This document shows, in pieces, positions 54,794 through 62,936 of a stretch of DNA of 64,000 nt. Source of the DNA: Halomonas sp. CH40 (GTDB lineage: Bacteria; Pseudomonadota; Gammaproteobacteria; Pseudomonadales; Halomonadaceae). A program made the position numbers and the translations under genes. The stretch lies in contig CP112982.1 of NCBI GenBank assembly GCA_041875495.1, positions 2,418,001-2,482,000 of the forward strand, written 5' to 3'. The notes below the pieces were generated by a model. That model did no database searches. It was not told the DNA's origin and saw only the letters and a list, made by a program, of their open reading frames with translations. Numbering within the stretch: the first letter of the stretch is position 1; the number at the start of each line of letters is the position of its first letter.

Positions 54794-55657
54794 ATGAGCA
54801 ACGCAACCTATACGCCCCCACGGGTGTGGCAGTGGGAGCCGGGTAATGGCGGCGAGTTTGCCAATATCAACCGCCCCGTGGCCGGTGCGACGCATGAAAA
54901 AGCATTACCAGTGGGTCGCCACCCCTTGCAGCTTTATTCCCTGGCGACCCCCAATGGTGTCAAGGTCACCATCTTGCTTGAGGAGCTGCTCGAAAAAGGC
55001 ATCAGCAGCGCCGAGTATGATGCCCACCTGATTCGCATCACTGAAGGCGAGCAGTTCAGCAGTGGTTTTGTCGAGGTTAACCCCAACTCGAAAATCCCGG
55101 CGCTGATAGATCACAGCACTCAACCACCCCAGCGGGTATTCGAATCCGGCGCCATCCTGCTTTATCTGGCCGAAAAATTTGACGCCTTCCTGCCTGAAGA
55201 CCCGGCCAAGCGTACCGAATGCCTTTCCTGGCTATTCTGGCAGATGGGCAGCGCGCCCATGCTGGGCGGCGGTTTCGGGCACTTCTATGCCTATGCGCCG
55301 GAGCCGCTGGAATACCCGATTGATCGCTTCACCATGGAGGTCAAGCGCCAGCTGGACGTCCTCGACCGCCACCTGGCAGAAAACCGCTTTATGGTCGGCG
55401 ATGACTACACCATTGCCGATATGGCGATTTACCCCTGGTACGGTGCTCTGGTCAAGAACCGCGTCTATGACGCCGCCGAGTTTCTTCAAGCCCACACCTA
55501 TACCCATGTGCAGCGCTGGGCCGACGAGATCGACGCTCGCCCTGCCGTTCAACGTGGCCGCATGGTCAACCGCACCTGGGGTGACCCCAGCGAGCAGCTG
55601 CACGAACGCCACGATGCCAGCGACTTCGCACACAAAACCCAGGACAAGCTCGACTGA
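54794..55657 (+). CDS. yghU: Glutathione S-transferase-like disulfide oxidoreductase (YghU type)
   Basis: A 287-residue protein from the ATG at 54794 with AAGGAG upstream. The N-terminal TYTPPRVWQWEPGNGGEFANINRP and LPVGRHPLQLYSLATPNGVKV match YghU, a GST that uses two glutathione molecules and reduces disulfides. The thioredoxin-like domain (residues 40-130) and the helical domain (130-285) are complete. It may work with Ohr in thiol stress, judged by position only. Confidence 0.9.
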   Translation: MSNATYTPPRVWQWEPGNGGEFANINRPVAGATHEKALPVGRHPLQLYSLATPNGVKVTILLEELLEKGISSAEYDAHLIRITEGEQFSSGFVEVNPNSKIPALIDHSTQPPQRVFESGAILLYLAEKFDAFLPEDPAKRTECLSWLFWQMGSAPMLGGGFGHFYAYAPEPLEYPIDRFTMEVKRQLDVLDRHLAENRFMVGDDYTIADMAIYPWYGALVKNRVYDAAEFLQAHTYTHVQRWADEIDARPAVQRGRMVNRTWGDPSEQLHERHDASDFAHKTQDKLD

Positions 55658-55682
55658 TACTGAAAGACAAACCGCGCAACGC

Positions 55683-55710
55683 AAACGGCCCGCACATTGG
55701 CGGGCCGTTT
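55683..55710. terminator. Terminator after the YghU-like gene
   Basis: AAACGGCCCGC (55683-55693) pairs perfectly with 55700-55710 around a 6-base loop. A and T runs at the ends allow either direction; it lies between the convergent GST and YaeQ genes. Confidence 0.8.
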
Positions 55711-55743
55711 TGGGTCTTGCTGATTCGTTAACGATGCCTCAGG

Positions 55744-56283
55744 TTAACGATCACACAGCAGCCACTGCGGCGTTATCTCATGCTGGCCATTGGCGTCGGT
55801 AATAAATAAAGACCCTTCACTGATCATCACCGCCCAGTCAATAGTGCGCGACAGGCCCGACGCTATGGCGCTCAGGCTTTCCTGGGGCAAGCTGGCCACA
55901 TGCACATTCTTGAGCGACGACACCGCCGGTAACACCTTACTCTCCCAAATATCCACCCGCCCATACGCCAACAGCGACACCCGCTCTGCCCGGCGTGAGC
56001 ACCAGGTCAGGCGCTCGGCGTCCGGCAGGCCGACTTCTATCCAGTGCAGCACGCGACCATCCAGGCTTTTATCCCACAGGGCAGGCTCATCCACATCCGA
56101 AAGCCCGCGGCCAAAGGCCAGTGATTCGCTGTACCACAACAGGTAAGCGATCAAGCGGCTGCACATCCGGTCTTCTGTTTCAGACGGATGACGGGCCACA
56201 GTAAAACGCAATGTCTCGTAGACGTTACGATCAAGGTCGGTCAGGTTCACATCAACTTTATACGGGGTCGCGCTCAACGCCAT
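55744..56283 (-). CDS. yaeQ: YaeQ-family protein
   Basis: A 179-residue protein beginning MALSATPYKVDVNLTDLDRN; an ATG three codons earlier is also possible. ARHPSETEDRMCSRLIAYLL, FGRGLSDVDEPALW and HWIEVGLPDAERL are the conserved blocks. YaeQ has a PD-(D/E)xK-like fold and an unclear role, once reported to affect transcription elongation. It is convergent with yghU and, with the terminator at 56356, upstream on the same strand of none of its neighbours. Confidence 0.9.
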   Translation of the reverse strand: MALSATPYKVDVNLTDLDRNVYETLRFTVARHPSETEDRMCSRLIAYLLWYSESLAFGRGLSDVDEPALWDKSLDGRVLHWIEVGLPDAERLTWCSRRAERVSLLAYGRVDIWESKVLPAVSSLKNVHVASLPQESLSAIASGLSRTIDWAVMISEGSLFITDANGQHEITPQWLLCDR

Positions 56284-56355
56284 GGGAGACATCCATCTGA
56301 AATTTGCGCCAGTGTAACGGATTTACCGCAACACCGGGTTCAAGGCTCATGCGAA

Positions 56356-56383
56356 AAAAGGGTAGCCACTCGGCTACCCTTTT
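56356..56383 (-). terminator. Terminator after the crotonase gene
   Basis: AAAAGGGTAGCC (56356-56367) pairs with 56372-56383 around a 4-base loop. On the minus strand the T run follows the stem. It lies 29 bases past the crotonase stop. Confidence 0.8.
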
Positions 56384-56411
56384 GGGATCAGGAAACGTCA
56401 CGGCTGGCCAA

Positions 56412-57185
56412 TCAGAAATTAGGCTTCCGCTTTTCTACAAAGGCGCTCATGCCTTCGGTCTGTTCTTCTCCTGCGAAGCAGAAAGCAAACAGGCTGGTTT
56501 CCAGCGCCAGGGCGCTGTCGAGATCCTGATCCATGCCGTCGTGTACCGCCTGCTTGGCACCGCGCACCGACTGCGGGCCGTTGCCCATCAGCTGCTTGGT
56601 CAACTCTGCCACGTAGTCTTCCAGCTCCGCCTGAGGCATCACGCGGTTAACGAGGCCGATACGCAGGGCTTCATGGGCATCGATCTTGCGACCAGTGGTC
56701 ACCAGATCCAGCGCCATGGCAGGCCCGACGCGGCGCGGCAGGCGCTGGGTGCCGCCGAAACCGGGGATGACCCCCAGCAGCACTTCCGGCTGACCGAAGA
56801 CGGCGTTATCGCTGGCAACTGCCCAGTCACAGGCCAGCGCCAGCTCGCAACCGCCGCCCAGGCAGAAGCCGTTGACCAGCGCCACCACCGGTACCGGCAG
56901 GGTTTCCAGGCGCTTGATGGTACGCAACGCCTGACCAGCGAAAGCACGTGCCTGCTCGGGCGTCTTGTCACGCATTTCGGCGATATCAGCCCCAGCAACA
57001 AACGACTTTTCCCCCGCGCCGGTGATCAGCACTGCACGCAGGTTGGGGTGCTGTTCCAGCTCGACCAGCTCTTTTTCCAGCGCGCTCAATACATCGCTAT
57101 TCAGGGCGTTCAGCGCCTTGGGGCGATTAATCGTCAGGCGAACCACACCGGCGTTATCAACCTTCTCGATGACGGTATCACTCAT
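56412..57185 (-). CDS. Enoyl-CoA hydratase (crotonase family)
   Basis: A 257-residue short-chain enoyl-CoA hydratase. The oxyanion-hole segment FVAGADIAEM, the catalytic Glu regions in GFCLGGGCELALACDWAVAS and GQPEVLLGVIPGFGGTQRLPRRVG, and the C-terminal FVEKRKPNF are typical. AAGGAG precedes the ATG. It is separated from the 3-hydroxyacyl-CoA dehydrogenase by a terminator but acts on the previous step of the same pathway. Its fatty acyl chain length is unknown. Confidence 0.92.
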   Translation of the reverse strand: MSDTVIEKVDNAGVVRLTINRPKALNALNSDVLSALEKELVELEQHPNLRAVLITGAGEKSFVAGADIAEMRDKTPEQARAFAGQALRTIKRLETLPVPVVALVNGFCLGGGCELALACDWAVASDNAVFGQPEVLLGVIPGFGGTQRLPRRVGPAMALDLVTTGRKIDAHEALRIGLVNRVMPQAELEDYVAELTKQLMGNGPQSVRGAKQAVHDGMDQDLDSALALETSLFAFCFAGEEQTEGMSAFVEKRKPNF

Positions 57186-57257
57186 GGGAGCTCCTTATGT
57201 TTTTAAGTACATTTGTTGTTGTGAATGTGTGTTGAACCAGAGGAATTATGGCCCAGA

Positions 57258-57305
57258 AAAATAAAACTGCCAGCAAAACCCTAGCGAACGCTTGGTTGGC
57301 TGGCA
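57258..57305 (-). terminator. Terminator after the 3-hydroxyacyl-CoA dehydrogenase gene
   Basis: TGCCAGC (57268-57274) pairs with GCTGGCA (57299-57305), with further pairing inside. On the minus strand a T-rich run follows (complement of 57258-57267), about 25 bases past the gene stop. Confidence 0.7.
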
Positions 57306-57330
57306 ATCCCTTCTTTCCGCTGAGCAGTCA

Positions 57331-58179
57331 TTAACTATAGATGTGGAAACCTCGGCCCGACTTGCGGCCTAGGTAGCCCGCATCCACCATGCGCTTGAGC
57401 AGTGGGCAGGGGCGGTATTTGGGGTCGCCAAAGCCATCCTGCAGCACTTCCATGATCGCCAGACACACATCCAGGCCGATCAGGTCTGCCAGCGCCAGCG
57501 GCCCCATGGGGTGGGCGGCGCCCAACTTCATGGCTTCATCCACGGCTTCCGGCGTGGCGGCACCCTCCTGCACCAGAAACGCGGCTTCGTTGATCATCGG
57601 CACCAGCAGGCGGTTAACGGCAAAGCCTGGAGAATCCCCGACTGGAACGGCGGTTTTACCTAACGCCTTGGCCAGATTCTCGATCTGTTCAACGGTGGCA
57701 TCGCTGGTCTGCTCGGCGCGAATCACTTCCACCAGCTTGAGCACCGGCACCGGATTGAAGAAGTGCATGCCGACGACCCGCTCAGGGCGCTCGCACACCG
57801 CTGCCAGCCGGGTCAGTGACAGCGATGAGGTGTTGGAGGCCAGAATCGCCTGACTGCTGAGGTTACTCAGGTCACGAAACAGCTTTTCCTTGAGCGCAGG
57901 CTGTTCCGGCGCGGCTTCAATGATTATTGCGCAATCCGCCAGGGCTTCCAGTGCTGTGGTGGTGGAAAGCCGCCCCATGGCAGCATCCTTGTCGGCGGCC
58001 GCCATTTTTTCCTTGCTGACCAGCTTGCCAAGCCCTTTCTCAATATTGGCCTGGGCACGGGTGAGCTGTTCATCGGCCACATCGTAAAGGCGGGTCGTAA
58101 AACCGCTGGCAGCCACCACCTGGGCAATCCCCTGGCCCATGGTGCCAGCACCCACGACACCAATCATCTGTTCACTCAT
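57331..58179 (-). CDS. 3-hydroxybutyryl-CoA dehydrogenase
   Basis: A 282-residue NAD-dependent dehydrogenase. The start at 58179 (MSEQMIGVVGAGTMGQGIAQV) follows AGGAG by six bases. The NAD fold GAGTMGQG, the catalytic His in VVGMHFFNPVPVLKLVEVI and the C-terminal domain (PCPLLKRMVDAGYLGRKSGRGF) match the Hbd/PaaH family. It lies 39 bases after the acyl-CoA ligase, so the two are co-transcribed. Confidence 0.92.
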   Translation of the reverse strand: MSEQMIGVVGAGTMGQGIAQVVAASGFTTRLYDVADEQLTRAQANIEKGLGKLVSKEKMAAADKDAAMGRLSTTTALEALADCAIIIEAAPEQPALKEKLFRDLSNLSSQAILASNTSSLSLTRLAAVCERPERVVGMHFFNPVPVLKLVEVIRAEQTSDATVEQIENLAKALGKTAVPVGDSPGFAVNRLLVPMINEAAFLVQEGAATPEAVDEAMKLGAAHPMGPLALADLIGLDVCLAIMEVLQDGFGDPKYRPCPLLKRMVDAGYLGRKSGRGFHIYS

Positions 58180-58218
58180 AACCTGCTCCTTTATGCGTTC
58201 GGGTAAGATCTGGTTCAA

Positions 58219-59844
58219 TTACTGATTGCGGGCTTCTTCACGCAATACAAATTTCTGGATCTTGCCGGTGGATGTCTTCGGCAATTCGCTGAAAATGATC
58301 GTCTTGGGCAGTTTGTAACTCGCCAGCCGTTCACGGCAATGGGCAATGATGTCCTCTTCGGTCACTTCGCCATAGCCAATCTTCAGTTTGACGAAGGCAC
58401 AGGGCGTTTCACCCCATTTCTCATCCGGCTTGGCCACCACCGCCGCTTCTTCCACCGCCGGGTGAGAATAGATGGCATCTTCCACTTCAATGGTGGAAAT
58501 GTTCTCACCGCCGGAAATGATGATGTCCTTGGAGCGATCCTTGATTTCGATGTAACCATCGGCGTGCCAGACGGCAAGATCGCCGGTATGGTACCAGCCA
58601 CCTTCCAACGCCTGCTCGGTGGCCGCCTTGTTCTTGAGGTAGCCTTTCATGACGTTGTTGCCGCGCATCATGATCTCGCCCATGGTCTTCCCATCCTTGG
58701 GCACCGGCTCCAGGGTATTGGGGTCGGCCACGCACAGCGCTTCTAGCATGTGGTAGCGCACCCCCTGGCGGGCTTTCAAGCGCGCGCGCTCTTCCAGCGG
58801 CAGCTCGTTCCAGGCATCGTGCCAAGCGCAGACGGTGACCGGCCCGTACACTTCAGTCAGGCCATACACATGGGTGACTTCAATACCCAAAGCCTCTACC
58901 CCGGAGATCACTGAAGCGGGCGGCGCGGCCCCTGCAGTGGTGACCTTGACAGTATGCTCAAACTGGCACTGATCCTCTTTGGGCAGGTTGATCAGGCCAT
59001 TGAGAATAATCGGTGCACCGCTGAAGTGAGTCACTTTCTCCTGCTGAATCAACTGCATGATGCGCTTAGGGTCGACCTTGCGCAGACAGACGCTGACCCC
59101 CGCGTTGGCAGCAATCGTCCACGGGAAGCACCAGCCGTTGCAGTGGAACATGGGCAGCGTCCATAGATAGACCGGATGATGGGGCATGGCCCATTCCAGA
59201 ATATTGCTTACCGCGTTCAGATAAGCCCCGCGATGGTGATAGACCACACCCTTGGGCTTGCCGGTGGTGCCGGAGGTATAGTTCAGAGAAATTGCCTGCC
59301 ATTCATCCTCGGGCAGCTGATAGGGGTAATCCGCATCGCCTTCTGCCAGCAGCGCTTCGTACTCCACCTCGCCAATACCCGGCACAGCGCCGAGAAATTC
59401 TTCATCGGCCACGTCAATCAGCAGCGGCTTGGTGTCCAGGGTTTCCACTGCGGCCTTGACCACATCGGCAAACTCCGGGTCCACCAGCACCGCCTTGGCT
59501 TCTCCGTGAGCCAGCATATAACCAATGGCTTCGGCATCCAGGCGAATGTTCAGGGTGTTCAGCACGCAGCCCGCCAGCGGCACGCCAAAGTGCGCTTCAA
59601 ACATGGCCGGTACGTTGGGCAGCATGGCCGCTACCGTATCCCCCGGCTTGAGGCCACGCCCGGCCAGGGCGGAGGCCAGCTGGCGGCAGCGCGCCCAGGT
59701 CTCAGCCCAGTTGCGGCGGATCTCGCCATGCACAACGGCGGGGTAATCCGGGTACACGCTGGCAGAGCGCTCGATAAAGGTCAGCGGCGATAGCGCGACA
59801 TGGTTAGCCTGAACCTTGGGCAGATCCTGTTCAAAAATTGACAT
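58219..59844 (-). CDS. Acyl-CoA synthetase (AMP-forming)
   Basis: A 541-residue ANL-family ligase. The P-loop YTSGTTGKPKGVVYHH, GLTEVYGPVT, GGWYHTGDLAVWHADGYIEIKDRSKDIIISGGENIS and the C-terminal catalytic Lys in PKTSTGKIQKF are intact. It is close to the AlkK/DmdB group of medium-chain or sulfur-containing acid ligases. With the dehydrogenases beside it, it feeds an acyl-CoA catabolic route. Substrate not certain. Confidence 0.9.
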   Translation of the reverse strand: MSIFEQDLPKVQANHVALSPLTFIERSASVYPDYPAVVHGEIRRNWAETWARCRQLASALAGRGLKPGDTVAAMLPNVPAMFEAHFGVPLAGCVLNTLNIRLDAEAIGYMLAHGEAKAVLVDPEFADVVKAAVETLDTKPLLIDVADEEFLGAVPGIGEVEYEALLAEGDADYPYQLPEDEWQAISLNYTSGTTGKPKGVVYHHRGAYLNAVSNILEWAMPHHPVYLWTLPMFHCNGWCFPWTIAANAGVSVCLRKVDPKRIMQLIQQEKVTHFSGAPIILNGLINLPKEDQCQFEHTVKVTTAGAAPPASVISGVEALGIEVTHVYGLTEVYGPVTVCAWHDAWNELPLEERARLKARQGVRYHMLEALCVADPNTLEPVPKDGKTMGEIMMRGNNVMKGYLKNKAATEQALEGGWYHTGDLAVWHADGYIEIKDRSKDIIISGGENISTIEVEDAIYSHPAVEEAAVVAKPDEKWGETPCAFVKLKIGYGEVTEEDIIAHCRERLASYKLPKTIIFSELPKTSTGKIQKFVLREEARNQ

Positions 59845-59889
59845 GCTGATACTCTCTTCTGATGATTGGATGGCGTTGATGGTGACTAC

Positions 59890-61671
59890 CTATACCTGGG
59901 CGTCAAAAGCATGCAGGCATTGCATACCGGACTCAATCACGGTGCGCTGGGCGCGTCCGACCGGTAGCCACTGGCTGATCACATACTCGGCGCAGGCCAG
60001 CTTCTGGGGATAGAAAGGATCATCGCTGCCCTGATCCATCGCGGCCTGGGCCTTGAGTGCTGCTTCGCCCATCTGCCAGGCGCACAGCAGGTGGCCCGCC
60101 AGATTCAGAAACGGCGTTGCATACGCCTGCACGGCATCAACGCCCTCAGCTTGACCCTGCTCCAGCACCAGTTTCATGGCTGCGCGTAAATCACTGTTGC
60201 CAGCCGCCAGGGCGTCTCCCAGACCGGAAAGCGACGGCTGCGCCTTGAGCTGCTCGGCCGTGGTATCCACATCATCCATCAACGCAGCCAGCGCCGCGCC
60301 GTTATCACGCTGCAGTTTACGCCCGGCGAGATCCAGCGCCTGAATGCCGTTGGTGCCTTCATAAATAGGCGCTATGCGCGCATCCCGCAACAGCTGGGCG
60401 GCCCCGGTTTCTTCCACATAGCCCATGCCGCCATGCACCTGAATCCCCATGGAGGCAATATCCACGGCCTGATCGGTCGAGAAACTCTTGATCACGGGAA
60501 TCAGTACATCTACTCGCGCCTGGGCCCTCTCGCGTTCGACATCAGAGGCGCCGTGGCGGGCACTATCCAGCTCGGCGGCGCAGGTCAGCGCCAGGGCGCG
60601 CAGGGCATCGGTGCGGGCGCGCATGGACAGCAGCATGCGGCGCACGTCAAGATGATCACTGATTGAACAGTCCGACTTGCCGGAGCGCGGGCTACGCCCC
60701 TGGGTGCGGTCAAGGGCGTAAGCAACCGCATGCTGGCAGGCGCGCTCAGCCACTCCGATGCCCTGTACACCCACCTTGTGGCGCGCTTCGTTCATCATGG
60801 TGAACATATGATTCAGGCCACGCCCTTCTTCACCCACCAGATAACCAATCGCACCGTCTTTTTCACCAAAGCTCAGGGTGCAGGTAGGTGAGCCGTGAAT
60901 GCCCAGCTTGTGCTCGATGGAGGCACAGGTCACATCGTTACGCTCACCCAGTGAGCCATCGGCATTAACTAAAAGCTTCGGCACCAGAAATAACGAGATG
61001 CCCTTGTTGCCTTCCGGGGCATCCGGCTTGCGGGCCAGCACCAGATGAATAATATTCTCGGCAGCGTCGTGTTCGCCCCAGGTGATATAGATTTTCTGTC
61101 CGCTGATGCGGTAGTGGCCCCCCTCAGGTACTGCCTTGGTGCGCACCTTGGAAAGATCCGAGCCGGCCTGGGGTTCGGTCAGGTTCATAGTCCCCGTCCA
61201 GGTGCCTTCCACCAGCTTGGGCAGGTAGAGCGCTTTCTGCTCATCGCTGCCGTGGTGGGCGATAGCTTCAATGGCGCCAGCGGTCAGCATGGGGCACAGG
61301 CCCAGCGCCATATTGGCGCCGTGGAGCATTTCCTGAACGGCACTGGCCACCACCTCGGGCAGATTCTGGCCGCCCAGGGCTTCAGAAACGCCTATCCCGT
61401 TCCAGCCCCCCTCAACATAAGCCTGATAGGCCTCGGCAAAGCCCGGCGCGGTTGTAATACTGCCATCTTCATGGCGCTGGGTGCCCTGCTTGTCACCCAC
61501 ATCGTTGAGCGGCGCCCAGACGTCGTTGGCCAGCTTGGCGGCTTCTTCAAGAACAGCGTCAATCAGATCCGGGGAAGCTTCTTCAAACCCCGGCAGGGCC
61601 AGCGAGCGGTGAGAGAGCAGTTCTTCAAGCACAAAGCGCATATCGCGCACGGGAGCAGCGTAGTAATTCAT
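59890..61671 (-). CDS. Acyl-CoA dehydrogenase, large type with C-terminal domain
   Basis: A 593-residue FAD dehydrogenase from the ATG at 61671 (GAGG six bases upstream). MNYYAAPVRDMRFVLEELLS is the N-terminus of the AidB/DmdC-like group. The active-site segments include GTMNLTEPQAGSDLSKVRTKAV, QKIYITWGEHDAAENI and ASMGIQVHGGMGYVEETGAAQLLRDARIAPIYEGTNGIQALDLAGRKL. It lies 45 bases upstream of the acyl-CoA ligase. Acts on an acyl-CoA; 3-methylmercaptopropionyl-CoA is a possible substrate by family resemblance. Confidence 0.88.
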   Translation of the reverse strand: MNYYAAPVRDMRFVLEELLSHRSLALPGFEEASPDLIDAVLEEAAKLANDVWAPLNDVGDKQGTQRHEDGSITTAPGFAEAYQAYVEGGWNGIGVSEALGGQNLPEVVASAVQEMLHGANMALGLCPMLTAGAIEAIAHHGSDEQKALYLPKLVEGTWTGTMNLTEPQAGSDLSKVRTKAVPEGGHYRISGQKIYITWGEHDAAENIIHLVLARKPDAPEGNKGISLFLVPKLLVNADGSLGERNDVTCASIEHKLGIHGSPTCTLSFGEKDGAIGYLVGEEGRGLNHMFTMMNEARHKVGVQGIGVAERACQHAVAYALDRTQGRSPRSGKSDCSISDHLDVRRMLLSMRARTDALRALALTCAAELDSARHGASDVERERAQARVDVLIPVIKSFSTDQAVDIASMGIQVHGGMGYVEETGAAQLLRDARIAPIYEGTNGIQALDLAGRKLQRDNGAALAALMDDVDTTAEQLKAQPSLSGLGDALAAGNSDLRAAMKLVLEQGQAEGVDAVQAYATPFLNLAGHLLCAWQMGEAALKAQAAMDQGSDDPFYPQKLACAEYVISQWLPVGRAQRTVIESGMQCLHAFDAQV

Positions 61672-61814
61672 GCAGGGCCTCGATGAAAATGGCGGAATTA
61701 GTAAATATTCTACGCGAGATAGTAGATTCCCTAGTACTGGCAGACCATTCACCTAACGTCTTAGAGGCGCTTGAGGTCAATTTTCTTTTGCAAAACGTGT
61801 AAGGTTGGTACAAG

Positions 61815-61831
61815 AACGCTCACTGAGCGTT
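61815..61831. promoter_or_regulatory. Perfect 17-bp palindrome in a divergent promoter region
   Basis: AACGCTCA-C-TGAGCGTT lies between the acyl-CoA dehydrogenase (minus) and phosphotransferase (plus) starts. It is the size of a TetR-type operator. A second palindrome TGTAAGATTACA lies at 61841-61852. Either could control both genes. Confidence 0.45.
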
Positions 61832-61878
61832 AAAGACACTTGTAAGATTACACTTTCAGCCATAAACAAGAGCGCTCC

Positions 61879-62913
61879 ATGCCAACATCTTTTGAGGCAC
61901 AGCAGCAGGCCCTGGCCGCACAGCTGAAACTGGCAGGCATTGACTACCAGTATTTGTCGGCTATGGCGGACACCGGCCTGGCCCACGACCATATCTGGAT
62001 TCACCGCACCGGCGATGACTGGGTTGCTCGGCTACCCAAACAGAGCCAGATGGATCTGGGCCCCGCCGATAACCTGGCCTATGAAGCCGCATGCTATGAG
62101 CGCGCCAGCGCCGGTGGCCATGTTCCCCGCCTGCACGGCATTCTACCGGTTAGCGAGACGCTGCCCCGTGGCGGCTTAGTGGTTGACGCCATCGAAGGCC
62201 GGTTGGCGCAACTGCCGGAAGATCTCCCTCGCATCGCGGAAGCGCTGGCCAGTCTTCACAAACTGACTTTGCCCGCGCAGACAGCGCCACTGCTGGCCCC
62301 CGACGCCCCCTGGCAGGCGATGCGCGAGGAAGTCAGCCGCCAGGCCGAATGGCTGGACAAGGCCGACCTGAACCCGGACACCATCGCGCGAGTACGTGAC
62401 GAACTCGATGCCCTGCCGGTTACTCTGCCGGATTCAAAGCGCTGCCTGATCAGTTTTGATACCCACCCCGGTAATTTCCTGATCACTCAGGATGGCCGGG
62501 CCGTGCTGGTTGATCTGGAAAAGGGCCGTTATGGCCTGCCGGGGATTGATCTGGCTCACACCTCGCTTTACACCTCAACCACCTGGGATGTGAACAGCCA
62601 GGCTGTGCTCACCCACGATCAGGTGATTGACTTTTATCGCCGCTGGAAGGCGCGCATGGGCCAATCACCCAGCGCACAAACCCTGATCGCCTGCCGCCGG
62701 GCCACCTGGCTATGGTCGCTGACCTGGTGTGCCAAATGGCGCGCCCAGCATTTACACAGTAAAGATGCCGAGCACCGCGGCCAGGACTGGTCGGCAGAGC
62801 TGACCGATGCCAGCGTGATTGCCCATGTGCGCGACCGGGTCGAACACTATCTATCGCCAGCGGCCATCGAACACGTTCACAACGAACTGCTGCACCTGCA
62901 AACAACGCTCTAG
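61879..62913 (+). CDS. Phosphotransferase (APH/choline kinase family)
   Basis: A 344-residue kinase-fold protein. The catalytic loop DTHPGNFLITQDGRAVLVDLEKGRYGLPGIDLAHTSLY has the HxGN and DLE motifs of APH/choline kinases. The N-terminal lobe is HIWIHRTGDDWVARLPKQSQ. It lies 23 bases before the YnjB-like transporter gene and is probably in the same operon. A small alcohol or vitamin may be the substrate; antibiotic resistance is unlikely from context. Confidence 0.83.
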   Translation: MPTSFEAQQQALAAQLKLAGIDYQYLSAMADTGLAHDHIWIHRTGDDWVARLPKQSQMDLGPADNLAYEAACYERASAGGHVPRLHGILPVSETLPRGGLVVDAIEGRLAQLPEDLPRIAEALASLHKLTLPAQTAPLLAPDAPWQAMREEVSRQAEWLDKADLNPDTIARVRDELDALPVTLPDSKRCLISFDTHPGNFLITQDGRAVLVDLEKGRYGLPGIDLAHTSLYTSTTWDVNSQAVLTHDQVIDFYRRWKARMGQSPSAQTLIACRRATWLWSLTWCAKWRAQHLHSKDAEHRGQDWSAELTDASVIAHVRDRVEHYLSPAAIEHVHNELLHLQTTL

Positions 62914-62936
62914 CCCCTGATTTTACGAGGTTCATA

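Noticed and set aside
56304..57206. A 300-codon open frame on the plus strand
   Set aside because: It is the antisense shadow of the crotonase gene, with no recognisable product.
61753..61878. TPP riboswitch before the kinase and YnjB-like genes
   Set aside because: The conserved CTGAGA and ACCTGA blocks are not present.
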